From Pseudochelatococcus sp047501465 (GTDB taxonomy: Bacteria > Pseudomonadota > Alphaproteobacteria > Rhizobiales > Beijerinckiaceae): DNA of 64,000 bases. Below are positions 53,491 to 62,629 of this stretch, in pieces. Under the pieces are notes generated by a model. That model was not told where the DNA came from, made no database searches, and worked only from the letters and a program-made list of their open reading frames with translations. Made by a program: the position numbers and the translations under genes. The stretch spans positions 1,178,001 through 1,242,000 of the forward strand of contig NZ_JAZDRL010000002.1 in the NCBI RefSeq assembly GCF_047501465.1, in the 5' to 3' direction. Each line of letters starts with the position of its first letter. Positions within the stretch are counted from its first letter, which is position 1.

Positions 53491-54276
53491 ATGACACGCT
53501 CTACACTGCATGATTCACTGGTTATCGCGGGCCGCACTTTTTCATCGCGGTTGTTTCTTGGCACGGCCGGTTATCCGAACCAGAAAGTCATGCTGGATGC
53601 TGTTCAGGCGAGTGGCACCGAGATGACGACCGCATCCATCCGGCGCATTGATCTTTCAGGAGCAGCTGAAAGCCTTGTGGATGTATTGGGCGATACGGTG
53701 CATTTTTTGCCTAACACTGCAGGTTGCCAAACGGCCCGCGATGCCGTGTTGACGGCTGAGCTTGCGCGCGAGGCCCTTGGTACGAATTGGGTCAAGGTCG
53801 AGGTCGTGGGTGACCGTGAGTTACTCTATCCCGATACAGAAGAGTTGCTGCGCGCAACGGCTGAGCTCGTGAGCAAGGGCTTTATCGTGCTGCCATATTG
53901 CACTGATGATCCGATCTCATGTCGTAAGCTGGCGGATGCAGGGGCAGCGGCTGTCATGCCGCTGGGTTCACCGATTGGTTCAGGGTTGGGGATCTCCAAT
54001 CCGCACATGATTGAAATGATCTGCGCCCGCAGCTCTGTGCCTGTGGTTCTTGATGCGGGCATCGGCACGGCATCAGATGCGGCGCTGGCGATGGAGCTGG
54101 GATGCTCTGCAGTGCTGCTGAATACGGCTGTTTCCAAGGCCAATGATCCGGTCGCGATGGCCAGTGCTATGAAATATGCCGTCGAGGGTGGGCGATTGGC
54201 TTATCTTGCCGGACGAATCCCTAAACGCTGTAACGCAGAAGCATCCAGTCCGCAGCTGGGCTTGATCGAATCATGA
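53491..54276 (+). CDS. thiG: thiazole synthase ThiG
   Basis: ThiG condenses deoxyxylulose phosphate, the glycine-derived imine and ThiS-bound sulfur into thiazole phosphate. The 261 residues show RLFLGTAGYPN, the Schiff-base Lys in NWVKVEVVGD, and the phosphate sites AVMPLGSPIGSGLGI and VVLDAGIGTASDAA. It is 5 bases after thiS and overlaps thiE by an ATGA. Confidence 0.97.
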   Translation: MTRSTLHDSLVIAGRTFSSRLFLGTAGYPNQKVMLDAVQASGTEMTTASIRRIDLSGAAESLVDVLGDTVHFLPNTAGCQTARDAVLTAELAREALGTNWVKVEVVGDRELLYPDTEELLRATAELVSKGFIVLPYCTDDPISCRKLADAGAAAVMPLGSPIGSGLGISNPHMIEMICARSSVPVVLDAGIGTASDAALAMELGCSAVLLNTAVSKANDPVAMASAMKYAVEGGRLAYLAGRIPKRCNAEASSPQLGLIES

Positions 54277-54908
54277 GTGGCAAACTGCCACGCCCTCCCG
54301 TGCTTGTTGTGACGGACAGGCACCAGCTCGATGGTGGCATCGCAGCAATGGGGGCGATGGCAGATGCGGTTTTCGCGAGCGGCATAAGGTGGATCAGCCT
54401 GAGGGAGAAGGATCTTTCCGTTGAGGAGCAGATTGCGCTTGTTGTTGATTTCAAGCGCCGCGCTATCCCATATGGGGGGTGTGTAAGTGTGCATGGCTCA
54501 CCAGAAATTGCAGTGTGCGCCGGTGCTGATGGCGTGCATTTGCCTGAGGGCGCTGACGCAGCTGCGGCACGTGCATTGCTTGGGGAGGGGGCGCTGATCG
54601 GTCAGTCAGCCCACTCCATTAATCAGGTAAAAGCTGCTGATCCACGATATCTTGATTATCTTATTGTTGGTCCCGCTTTTGTCACACAAAGCAAGCCAGG
54701 GTATGGGCCCGCACTTGGTGAAACCGGCCTGAAGGCTATGGTGAAGGGGGCATGTTTACCCGTTATTGCAATTGGTGGCATAGATCATTTTTCAGCGCCG
54801 ATATGTTTGCATGCTGGCGTTACAGGCATAGCAGTTATGGGCGGTGCCATGCGTGCGCAAGATCGTCAAGTGTTATTATCTAATCTGCTGAATACGTTAG
54901 CAGAATAA
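54273..54908 (+). CDS. thiE: thiamine phosphate synthase
   Basis: ThiE couples the pyrimidine diphosphate and thiazole phosphate to thiamine phosphate. The 211 residues contain the ThiE motifs VVTDRHQ, ISLREKDLS, LIGQSAHS, YLIVGPAFVTQSKPG and IAIGGI. It is the last gene of thiOSGE; thiC is not adjacent, so the pyrimidine branch is encoded elsewhere. The start overlaps the thiG stop. Confidence 0.93.
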   Translation: MSGKLPRPPVLVVTDRHQLDGGIAAMGAMADAVFASGIRWISLREKDLSVEEQIALVVDFKRRAIPYGGCVSVHGSPEIAVCAGADGVHLPEGADAAAARALLGEGALIGQSAHSINQVKAADPRYLDYLIVGPAFVTQSKPGYGPALGETGLKAMVKGACLPVIAIGGIDHFSAPICLHAGVTGIAVMGGAMRAQDRQVLLSNLLNTLAE

Positions 54909-54927
54909 CGCATGCAGACAGCTTCAT

Positions 54928-54966
54928 AAAAAACTCCCGATCACGAGAGCGACCGGGAGTTTTAAT
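54928..54966. terminator. bidirectional terminator between thiE and the chemoreceptor gene
   Basis: A 10-bp stem AAAACTCCCG/CGGGAGTTTT (54930-54939 with 54954-54963) with T-runs on both strands serves the converging thiE and chemoreceptor transcripts. Confidence 0.85.
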
Positions 54967-54988
54967 TATCCAGAAACTGAACCAAAAA

Positions 54989-56662
54989 TCAGGCTGCACG
55001 TACCCGTGATATGAAGCTATCCACCTGATCTCGCAGCGTCTCAGATTGATTTGATAGCTCGTTGGCAGCTTGTACAATCTGGTTGGAAACACTTTTTGTC
55101 TCGCCAGCTGCCTGGCTTACGCTGGTGATGTTGACAGTTACCTCACTTGTACCAGCTGCAGCTTGCGAAACGTTACGCGCGATTTCAGCAGTAGCTGCCC
55201 CCTGTTCTTCAATCGCTGAAGCAATGGACATTGAAATCGCATTCACCTGCTCGATGATAGCGGAGATTGTAGTCATTGCGATAACGACGTCTGAGGTGGC
55301 TGTCTGCACATCTCGCACCTGCATCGATATTTCCTCAGTTGCTTTTGCTGTTTGAGCGGCAAGGCTCTTCACTTCATTGGCAACCACAGCAAAGCCCCGG
55401 CCGGCATCACCAGCACGTGCCGCTTCAATCGTCGCGTTGAGTGCAAGCAGATTTGTTTGTGCGGCGATATCATTAATTAGGCTGACCACCTCACCAATGC
55501 GTTGGGCCCGGTTTGCCAAACCATTGACTGTATTGGTTGTTGTGTGAGCATGGTTTGATGCGTTATCAGCTACATTTGCAGCTGTAGAAACCTGCGAGCT
55601 TATTTCGCGGATTGAGGCAGAAAGCTCTTCAGCTGCGCTGGCAACAGTTTCGACATTCATTGTGGCCTGCTCGGACGCTGCTGCAACGACAGTCGATTGA
55701 CGGCTCGTCTCATCAGAGACAATACCCATGCGGGATGCATTCTGTTGCAGCTGATGCGCAGCGCTTGAAACAGAGCGCACAACGCCCATCACTTCATTCT
55801 CAAAAGAGTTGGCGAGTTCAGCCATCATTGAGCGCTTTTCAATGTTACGGCGCTCTTCAGTTTGCGCTTGTTGAAGTTTAAGCTCTTCTGCTTCCCTTAA
55901 TGCCTGGACGACATGGCCGACAATTCCCCAAATTTCACCTATTTCATCATTACTACGCTTTTCAGGAATTGAGACGTTGTAATCGCCTTTGGCTATACGC
56001 TTAAGCGCTTCAGCCAAATTTTTCAGTGGGTTGCTGAGCTGTCTCGTGGCAATGAACAGTGCTACGGCAATGCCAGCAATGATACTGGCAATAGCAATGG
56101 AAATGACAAATTTAAATTCCCACTCAGTAAATGCTTTAATGTCTTCCTCGATTAAGTCTGCTTTCCTTTGATCGTCCAGGATCAAGGCATCAATCGCAGT
56201 CTGATACGCTATTCTGTTAGCGCGGTTACTCTCATTGTTTCCCAATAAATCAGCTGCATCCGGGCCTTCAGTCTGACCTTTTTGCGCAATATTTTCACGC
56301 ATTTCGCGGAATTTCGTAGAAAGATCAACGACTTTCCCAAATTCTTCAGAATCATCGGGAGAAACAATCGGTCGCCACAGCTTAAACAATTGATCGACAT
56401 CACCCAGAAGCTTTGTAATGTTAGCTGCAAATGGTTTTGTATCTTCGGGAGTTTTAGATAAGTAAATTCCACGCGATTCAGAAACTATGCTGGCTACAAG
56501 ACGGTTCAAACGCTCGCCATAGTATGCCCTATGCTGGCTTTTATCTAGTTCATTTGTTTTTTTAGTATATTCACTAGATACGTATAGACTTGAGGCGGCG
56601 ATAACAAGCGAGAAGGCACTGACAACCAAAACGATAAACAGTAACTTTGTACGAATGCTCAT
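54989..56662 (-). CDS. methyl-accepting chemotaxis protein
   Basis: A 557-residue transmembrane chemoreceptor. Membrane helices lie at about 8-28 and 184-206, with a helical periplasmic sensor between them (a four-helix-bundle MCP type, ligand unknown). A HAMP domain follows at about 207-260. The signalling tip is canonical: NDIAAQTNLLALNATIEAARAGDAGRGFAVVANEVKSLA. It ends SRVRAA without the CheR-tethering pentapeptide NWETF. It implies an active chemotaxis system; no che genes are in the window. Confidence 0.93.
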   Translation of the reverse strand: MSIRTKLLFIVLVVSAFSLVIAASSLYVSSEYTKKTNELDKSQHRAYYGERLNRLVASIVSESRGIYLSKTPEDTKPFAANITKLLGDVDQLFKLWRPIVSPDDSEEFGKVVDLSTKFREMRENIAQKGQTEGPDAADLLGNNESNRANRIAYQTAIDALILDDQRKADLIEEDIKAFTEWEFKFVISIAIASIIAGIAVALFIATRQLSNPLKNLAEALKRIAKGDYNVSIPEKRSNDEIGEIWGIVGHVVQALREAEELKLQQAQTEERRNIEKRSMMAELANSFENEVMGVVRSVSSAAHQLQQNASRMGIVSDETSRQSTVVAAASEQATMNVETVASAAEELSASIREISSQVSTAANVADNASNHAHTTTNTVNGLANRAQRIGEVVSLINDIAAQTNLLALNATIEAARAGDAGRGFAVVANEVKSLAAQTAKATEEISMQVRDVQTATSDVVIAMTTISAIIEQVNAISMSIASAIEEQGAATAEIARNVSQAAAGTSEVTVNITSVSQAAGETKSVSNQIVQAANELSNQSETLRDQVDSFISRVRAA

Positions 56663-57052
56663 AGTTTGTTCCTCGAAATGCCTCTTGTTGGCATTGAACC
56701 GTGTATTCGCGCAGTTATAGTTAATTTATCAGCATGAATTTCGTACTATAAAACGCTGTATAGTGAGTATTATCGATTTTTGAATTATGTCAACATTTTG
56801 ATTTAATCTATATTTAATATTTTTATAGTATTTTTTTAAATTTAATGTAAATGAATATAATATATGTAGTATGATAGTGGTATTTAATGGATAATGTTTT
56901 TTCTGTATTTTTCTTTCTGCGGTGCAATAAAAGCATATGAGGGTGTTATCGAAATAATATAACGCTGATAAAAAATTAAGCCTCACTGTCAGTATGTTAG
57001 TGAGGCTTATCTTAAAGGGTATTGAGGTTCGGAATGAAGCTATTTCCGCTCG
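56663..57052. other. AT-rich intergenic region
   Basis: About 390 bases, very AT-rich between 56700 and 56970, containing the chemoreceptor promoter region and the terminator of the S58 peptidase gene. No credible gene was seen. Confidence 0.5.
56969..57010 (-). terminator. rho-independent terminator after the S58 peptidase gene
   Basis: A perfect 11-bp stem (56977-56987 with 56999-57009) with an 11-base loop, followed leftward by AATTTTTTATC. Confidence 0.85.
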
Positions 57053-58081
57053 TTAACGTACTCCGGTATAAATATCCTGCCATGCAGGAAGTGCTTCTTC
57101 CATCGAGAGTGCCGTAGCTTCATAAATGCCACGCGCAATGGCTCTCGCAAGGCAATCTCCTGCAACGACGCCAAGGTTTGATAGCTCATAAGGAGAGGGA
57201 CCAAGAGGCCTTTTGCCTGTCGATGCTGCAAAAACAAGATCGCCATCCAGCAAAGCATGTGACGGTCTTAGAGCGCGCGCCATACCATCGTGGGATGCAA
57301 GCGCCAAACGTTTGGCCTGCGCTTTGGTCAATATGGCATCAGTCGCAATAATGGCGATCGTTGTATTTTCTCCCGGCCCTCCTTTGAAGCGGGGGGTAAG
57401 CGCATCAGCGGGAAGGGAAGAGGGCATGCCTAAACCGCCAAATTCATTTGCGTTCTCATATACGCCAGCCCAAAAATGTGGACCATTGCCAATCACGCCA
57501 GAACCAACCGCATTGACAGCGACAATCGCACCGACCCAATGCCCCTCAGGCGTTTTTGCGCTAGCTGAGCCAAGTCCACCTTTCAAATTGACGGTCGTTG
57601 CGCCATATCCGGCTCCCCGTGTGCCTAAAGAAAAGACACCAGATGATGATGAAAGCGCATCCTCAACCGCTTCTTCTGCCAAATGACGATAGGGAGGGGG
57701 ACCATCTCCCGAGGCCCATGGTTTTTGCCCCCCATTGATGAGGTCGAATAGCACAGCTTGCGGCACAATAGGGACGCGCGCTGAGCCAACAGTAAAACCA
57801 CGCCCATGGCGGGCAAGCGCACTCATGGCGCCGCCCGCGGCATCAAGCCCGAAAGCCGATCCACCGGATAGCACCAGTGCATCTACGGTTTGCACAGTCA
57901 TTTCTGGTTCAAGTAGCGCCGTATCACGCACGCCAGGTCCTCCGCCCATAATGGCAAGCGAAGCAACGGCCGGCTCATCAAATACAACAATCGTGACACC
58001 AGTAGCTGCCGCCGGATCATCCGCGTTCCCAACACGTAATCCTGGAACATCTGTGATGAGATTGTGCGACTTTTCGTTCAT
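57053..58081 (-). CDS. P1 family (S58, DmpA/NylC-like) peptidase
   Basis: A 342-residue member of the self-cleaving N-terminal nucleophile hydrolases that act on beta-peptides or N-terminal residues (DmpA, BapA) or nylon oligomers (NylC). Motifs include ITDVPGLRVGN at the start, VDALVLSGGSAFGLDAAGG, and the likely autocleavage site Asn-Thr in GENTTIAIIATDA, with the Thr as nucleophile. No signal peptide, so cytoplasmic. ATG 58081 has GGAGA 5 bases upstream; an ATG at 58084 and further upstream in-frame starts exist. Natural substrate unknown. Confidence 0.85.
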   Translation of the reverse strand: MNEKSHNLITDVPGLRVGNADDPAAATGVTIVVFDEPAVASLAIMGGGPGVRDTALLEPEMTVQTVDALVLSGGSAFGLDAAGGAMSALARHGRGFTVGSARVPIVPQAVLFDLINGGQKPWASGDGPPPYRHLAEEAVEDALSSSSGVFSLGTRGAGYGATTVNLKGGLGSASAKTPEGHWVGAIVAVNAVGSGVIGNGPHFWAGVYENANEFGGLGMPSSLPADALTPRFKGGPGENTTIAIIATDAILTKAQAKRLALASHDGMARALRPSHALLDGDLVFAASTGKRPLGPSPYELSNLGVVAGDCLARAIARGIYEATALSMEEALPAWQDIYTGVR

Positions 58082-58198
58082 CATGTTCTCCGTAAGCAAG
58101 GGCAGGGCACTTCAAAGTGCTATGGCCGTTGCAAAACTTCGTTATGCGGCTGCATGGCATCTTGCCGGATTATCCCTGACGCGGCTACAACGTGACGC

Positions 58199-58927
58199 AT
58201 GATCAATGTTACTTATCCAGCGGCGGCATTTGCCGGCCTACTGAGCTTTTTAAGTCCCTGTGTTTTGCCTCTGGTGCCGCCCTATGTGACGTTTCTGACA
58301 GGCACTACGCTCGACAATCTTACGGAGCGTCAAAGCGCAGATGTCACGCGCCGGGCATTTATCGCGGCGCTGTTATTCGTGGCTGGTTTTTCAACCGTAT
58401 TTGTGTTGCTGGGCGCTACGGCTTCTGTGCTAGGACAGACTATTCGTCAGTATCTGGATGTGCTTGGTACGCTGGCCGGTCTTATTATCATTATTATGGG
58501 GCTGCATTTTCTGGGCGTCTTCCGTCTTGGTTTCTTATACCGCGAGGCGCGTGTGCAGGTTGATAAGCCCGCAGGCCTTTGGGGGGCTTATGTGATGGGG
58601 TTAGCCTTTGCCTTTGGCTGGACCCCCTGCATTGGTCCCATTCTTGCAGCGATCCTTGCTGTTGCGGGATCAGAAGACAGTGTGGGGCGCGGGGCGAGCC
58701 TGCTGGCTGCTTATTCTTTGGGGCTTGGTATTCCCTTTATTGTCACAGCTTTTGCAATGAAGCCACTTGTCTCGCTCATCAAGCGGATGCGATCAAAATT
58801 TGTATTGATTGAAAGGATTATGGGCGGCTTTCTTGTTCTCACGGGCATTGCGTTTTTAACAGGTAGTATCAACCAATTCTCGTTCTGGTTGTTGGAAACA
58901 TTTCCTGCACTAGGGCAAATCGGATAG
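58199..58927 (+). CDS. ccdA: cytochrome c biogenesis/thiol transport protein, CcdA (DsbD-type)
   Basis: A 242-residue membrane protein with about six helices that moves reducing equivalents across the inner membrane for cytochrome c maturation or periplasmic disulfide reduction. The paired redox cysteines are visible in FLSPCVLPLVPPYV (near residue 20) and FGWTPCIGPILAAIL (near 140). This is the short CcdA form without the DsbD periplasmic domains. The partner thioredoxin-like protein is not next to it. A DUF6790 gene follows after 29 bases. Confidence 0.92.
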   Translation: MINVTYPAAAFAGLLSFLSPCVLPLVPPYVTFLTGTTLDNLTERQSADVTRRAFIAALLFVAGFSTVFVLLGATASVLGQTIRQYLDVLGTLAGLIIIIMGLHFLGVFRLGFLYREARVQVDKPAGLWGAYVMGLAFAFGWTPCIGPILAAILAVAGSEDSVGRGASLLAAYSLGLGIPFIVTAFAMKPLVSLIKRMRSKFVLIERIMGGFLVLTGIAFLTGSINQFSFWLLETFPALGQIG

Positions 58928-58956
58928 TCTCTGCCCTGATTTCTTACAGGGGGGGC

Positions 58957-59469
58957 ATGATGGAAAGCACAATTCGATTTGCACTGTCTAATTTCACTTT
59001 AACGTTCTTTATCATTGGGTTAATAGCTTCAGCCATACGCATCGCACGGGCACCAAGGCCAGTTGGCATCGACACGATTGTGGAAGCGCTTCTACGTTAC
59101 TTCCTATTGTTTTCAATTGGGCTGGCCTTCTTTTACAACTTTATAATGCACGTCTTTTTTGGAGAGATGAGCGCTGCCTTTATTGGTTGGCAAAACAGCC
59201 CCTTCCAGGCAGAGGTTGGCTATGCCAGCTTAGGCTTTGCACTTGTTGCATTATTAGCCGTATCACGTGGCTTTGAGATGAAATTGGCTGCAATAGCAGG
59301 CCCTGCTTGCTTTCTTTGGGGGGCGAGCATCGGCCATATTATACAGATCGTTACCAAAGGGAACTTTGCCCCGGGAAACGCAGGAATTATGCTTTACTCG
59401 GATATTCTTTTGCCGGTTGTAGGGCTTCTTCTCCTATGGCTTTCAAGAAAGTATCCACTGGAATATTGA
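58957..59469 (+). CDS. DUF6790-like membrane protein
   Basis: A 170-residue integral membrane protein with about four to five helices. The motif IGWQNSPFQAEVGYASLGFALVAL and the later GASIGHIIQI are what I recall of the DUF6790 family; the function is unknown. The start at ATG 58957 follows a G-rich AGGGGGG. It may be cotranscribed with ccdA. A strong terminator follows. Confidence 0.7.
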   Translation: MMESTIRFALSNFTLTFFIIGLIASAIRIARAPRPVGIDTIVEALLRYFLLFSIGLAFFYNFIMHVFFGEMSAAFIGWQNSPFQAEVGYASLGFALVALLAVSRGFEMKLAAIAGPACFLWGASIGHIIQIVTKGNFAPGNAGIMLYSDILLPVVGLLLLWLSRKYPLEY

Positions 59470-59472
59470 AAT

Positions 59473-59510
59473 AAAAAGCCCCCGACGAGTGAATCGTCGG
59501 GGGCTAATTT
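59473..59510. terminator. bidirectional terminator between DUF6790 gene and livJ
   Basis: A perfect 12-bp GC-rich stem (59477-59488 with 59494-59505) and a 5-base loop are followed by AATTT rightward and TTTTTA leftward. It ends both converging units. Confidence 0.9.
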
Positions 59511-59536
59511 CATGAGGAGGAAACCTCACTGAGTGT

Positions 59537-60661
59537 TCAGTTTACTTCGTTGCCGGAGTAACCAACATTACCGTCAGCGCCCTTCTTCCATTCGTAAACG
59601 ATGTAATCAGGACGCGTGATGTCGCCCTTTTCATTAAAGGACAAATCACCAATTACCGTCGAGAAGGTCTTACCGGAGTGAATGACCTTGGCTATGGCTT
59701 CAGGATCAACCGACTTGGCATCTTCAGCTGCCTGCGCGATGACTTGCACTGCAGCATAGCTGTAGAGGGTGTAGGTTTCTGGATCGAAATTCTTGGCCTT
59801 GAATTTCTCAACCACTTCCTGTGCTGCAGGGTTCTTGCGTGGGTCCGGGCTGAATGTCATCAAGGTGCCAACAGCGCCTGGTCCAGCAATTGCTGCGAAT
59901 TCAGATGAAGCAATACCATCGCCGCCCATGAGCGGTGCAGATAAGCCCTGGTCGCGCATTTGGCGGGTGATGAGGCCAGCCTCAGTGTACAGACCGCCGA
60001 AGTATAGCACATCAACATTGGCTGCCTTCAGCTTGGATACGAGAGCCGAGTAGTCTTTCTCGCCCGTGTTTACACCCTCGTAGACAACAGGCTTAATGCC
60101 CTTTGCCTCAAGTGCCTTGATGGTTTCGTCAGCAAGGCCCTTGCCGTAAGGGGTCTTGTCGTGGACAACGGCAATGTTCTTGCCCTTGTAGTGATTTGCA
60201 AGATACTCGCCAGCAACAGCACCTTGCTGATCATCGCGACCGCATGTGCGGAAAGTATTCCACAGTCCACGTTCCGTATAGACGGGATTGGTGGAACCCG
60301 GTGAGATCTGCAGAATGCCAGCTTCTTCATAAGCCTCAGAAGCGGGGATCGATACACCCGAGTTATAATGTCCAACAACAAACTTCACGCCTTCGCCCGC
60401 GAATTTGTTGGCAACCGAAACGCCTTGCTTGGGATCGGATACATCATCGCCAAGGCTGATCTCGAGCATCTGCCCCTGGATGCCGCCTGCTGCATTCAGG
60501 TCTGCAATAGCCTGTTGAACACCGTTGCGAAACTGATCACCTACGGCTGCATTTGGGCCAGTCAGCGGCGCGCCGACACCAATTTTGATCTGCGCCTGAG
60601 CTGTGCCCGTCAGGGCGAGTCCCAGACCGAGCACGAGCGTTCCCACAATCGATTTTTTCAT
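59537..60661 (-). CDS. livJ: branched-chain amino acid ABC transporter, periplasmic binding protein
   Basis: A 374-residue periplasmic binding protein. The signal peptide ends TAQA (residue 23). The mature start IKIGVGAPLTGPNAAVGDQFRNGVQQA is the Leu/Ile/Val-binding (type I) pattern. Later motifs are VVGHYNSGVSIPASEAYEEA and PDYIVYEWKKG. It captures branched-chain or related amino acids for the LivHMGF permease encoded upstream. It is the last gene of the leftward operon, after DUF6867. Confidence 0.93.
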   Translation of the reverse strand: MKKSIVGTLVLGLGLALTGTAQAQIKIGVGAPLTGPNAAVGDQFRNGVQQAIADLNAAGGIQGQMLEISLGDDVSDPKQGVSVANKFAGEGVKFVVGHYNSGVSIPASEAYEEAGILQISPGSTNPVYTERGLWNTFRTCGRDDQQGAVAGEYLANHYKGKNIAVVHDKTPYGKGLADETIKALEAKGIKPVVYEGVNTGEKDYSALVSKLKAANVDVLYFGGLYTEAGLITRQMRDQGLSAPLMGGDGIASSEFAAIAGPGAVGTLMTFSPDPRKNPAAQEVVEKFKAKNFDPETYTLYSYAAVQVIAQAAEDAKSVDPEAIAKVIHSGKTFSTVIGDLSFNEKGDITRPDYIVYEWKKGADGNVGYSGNEVN

Positions 60662-60687
60662 TGCCGTTTCCCTCTGTTCACGGAGTT

Positions 60688-61038
60688 TTAGGCCTTATTG
60701 CGCCAGGTGAAAGGACCAGTGCGCATGTAAAGCCACGAGTATTGTGTCGTCATCTGCTGCGTCCGCTTAAAGCGGAAGCCGGCAAGACCAATGACGATCA
60801 CAAAAAGCGCGTCAACCAGATAGTAGTGCAAAGAGAGCAGTGTGCCATGGAACAACGCAAAGTGGATGAATCGCACAGCTGCTGCCAGAAGAAAAAAGTA
60901 AATGATGCTCTGCCATACGGGTGCCCATGTCAGCGCCATGGCGCGCCCCGTCATCCATGCAGCACCACCGCCCATCACCAATGTGACAAGCAGAAAAAGC
61001 CAAACCGATGGCTCTTCATAAAGTATGCCCTGCATCAT
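60688..61038 (-). CDS. DUF6867 family membrane protein of the liv operon
   Basis: A 116-residue protein with about three hydrophobic helices and the ending FRFKRTQQMTTQYSWLYMRTGPFTWRNK. It lies between livF and the binding-protein gene, with its start overlapping the livF stop, the position where rhizobial liv operons carry a DUF6867 gene. Function unknown; a role in transporter assembly is a guess. Confidence 0.75.
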   Translation of the reverse strand: MMQGILYEEPSVWLFLLVTLVMGGGAAWMTGRAMALTWAPVWQSIIYFFLLAAAVRFIHFALFHGTLLSLHYYLVDALFVIVIGLAGFRFKRTQQMTTQYSWLYMRTGPFTWRNKA

Positions 61039-61790
61039 TATCTCCCACCCTCAAGATAGGCAGCCTGCACTTGAGGATCCTCCAGCAGCTCTTGTCCGCT
61101 GCCGGTCAATGTAATCGCGCCCGTTACCATTACATAGGCACGATGTGCTAACTTTAACGCATGGTATGCATTCTGCTCCACCAGAAACACGGTCATACCG
61201 TCCTTCTCGTTGAGCTCGCGGATGACATCAAAAATCTGCTTTACCACCAAAGGCGCAAGACCAAGCGATGGCTCATCAAGCAGTAACAGTTTAGGGCGGC
61301 TCATGAGTGCACGTGCAATTGCCAGCATCTGCTGCTCACCGCCAGAGAGGGTGCCGCCACGTTGATGCAGGCGTTCCTTGAGGCGGGGGAACATGGTTGT
61401 GACCCGCTCCAGATCAGCATCGAAATGCGCAAACTGGTTGATAGCCGCGCCCATTTGCAGGTTTTCGTAAACCGTCATCCGCGGAAAAATGCGCCGACCT
61501 TCAGGTGATTGCGCGATATTAAGTCGTGCAATTTCGTGCGTGGGCATGTTGGTGATGTCGCGGCCGGCATAGGTAATGGTGCCTTCGCGGGCGCGTGGAT
61601 TACCAAAAATCGTCATCATAAGCGTGGATTTACCCGCGCCATTCGCCCCGATCAGGGTTACGATTTCACCTTGGTTTACATCAATATCAACCCCCTTAAG
61701 GGCGATGATATTGCCATAATACGTTTTAACGCCACGCACAGATAGCAGGGGAGCACGTGCAGCATCAGGCTGTTGTATGACAGCGCTCAT
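61038..61790 (-). CDS. livF: branched-chain amino acid ABC transporter ATP-binding protein LivF
   Basis: A 250-residue ATPase. Walker A is GANGAGKST, the signature is LSGGEQQMLAIARALMSRP, and Walker B is LLLLDEPSLGLAPLVVKQIF. This pattern is typical of LivF. It overlaps livG by an ATGA. It drives import with LivG, the permeases and the binding protein. Confidence 0.96.
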   Translation of the reverse strand: MSAVIQQPDAARAPLLSVRGVKTYYGNIIALKGVDIDVNQGEIVTLIGANGAGKSTLMMTIFGNPRAREGTITYAGRDITNMPTHEIARLNIAQSPEGRRIFPRMTVYENLQMGAAINQFAHFDADLERVTTMFPRLKERLHQRGGTLSGGEQQMLAIARALMSRPKLLLLDEPSLGLAPLVVKQIFDVIRELNEKDGMTVFLVEQNAYHALKLAHRAYVMVTGAITLTGSGQELLEDPQVQAAYLEGGR

Positions 61791-62629
61791 AACCGCACCT
61801 CCGCTTCAACCTGTTCAACTTCTTCATCATCAACGCCTAGATATGCTGCGATTACACGTGGATCATTGCGAATTTCAGCGGGGGTGCCATCCGCGATTTT
61901 AGTCCCATAATCCAGCACAATAACGTGGTCGGAAATCTGCATTACCACGGACATGTCATGTTCAATCAACAGCACGGCCGTATTGTGCTCTGCCCGCAAA
62001 GATAGCAGCAGCGTATTGAGCTGCGCACTTTCACGCGGATTCAAACCTGCAGCAGGCTCGTCCAAGCATAACAATACCGGATCCGTACACATGGCGCGTG
62101 CAATCTCAAGCCGGCGCTGGTCACCGTAAGGCAGATCACCTGCAGGATCGTCAGCGCGATCCAGAAGATTAATCGTTTCAAGCCAATAGCGTGCCTTTTC
62201 AACGGCTGCCTTCTCCGCCTTGCGAAAAACCGGCAGCCCCAAAAGCCCCGCCAAAGAGAACCCCGAAGCCTGCATCAGCGTGTTGTGCTGGGCTACCAAC
62301 AGGTTCTCCAGCACGGTCATGCCGGAGAATAGTCGGATGTTCTGGAACGTGCGTGCAACGTGTGCGTCCTGCGCGATTCTGTGGCCTGGCAAACGTTCAA
62401 GCAGTATGGAAGATCCATTCGTTTGCTTGAGCGTCAGCATGCCTTCGCTTGGCTTATAAAAACCAGTGATGCAGTTGAAGACGGTTGTTTTGCCCGCGCC
62501 ATTGGGGCCGATCAGTGCCGTGACATCGCCTCGGCCGACCTTGAACGACAGGTCGTTGACCGCCACAAGCCCTCCGAAGCGCATCTTCAGATGCTCCACA
62601 TGGAGGATGGGATCATTCTCCCAACGCAT
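61787..62629 (-). CDS. livG: branched-chain amino acid ABC transporter ATP-binding protein LivG
   Basis: A 280-residue ATPase. Walker A is GPNGAGKTT, followed by NCITGFYKPSEG. The signature region is less standard (DLPYGDQRRLEIARAM) but normal for LivG. Walker B is LLCLDEPAAGLNPRE. The overlap with livM (TAATG) and livF indicates tight translational coupling. Confidence 0.96.
   Translation of the reverse strand: MRWENDPILHVEHLKMRFGGLVAVNDLSFKVGRGDVTALIGPNGAGKTTVFNCITGFYKPSEGMLTLKQTNGSSILLERLPGHRIAQDAHVARTFQNIRLFSGMTVLENLLVAQHNTLMQASGFSLAGLLGLPVFRKAEKAAVEKARYWLETINLLDRADDPAGDLPYGDQRRLEIARAMCTDPVLLCLDEPAAGLNPRESAQLNTLLLSLRAEHNTAVLLIEHDMSVVMQISDHVIVLDYGTKIADGTPAEIRNDPRVIAAYLGVDDEEVEQVEAEVRL

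Noticed and set aside
56729..56986. 85-codon ORF in the AT-rich gap before the chemoreceptor
   Set aside because: Low-complexity Ile/Tyr/Asn/Lys text typical of random AT-rich DNA, and it overlaps a terminator.
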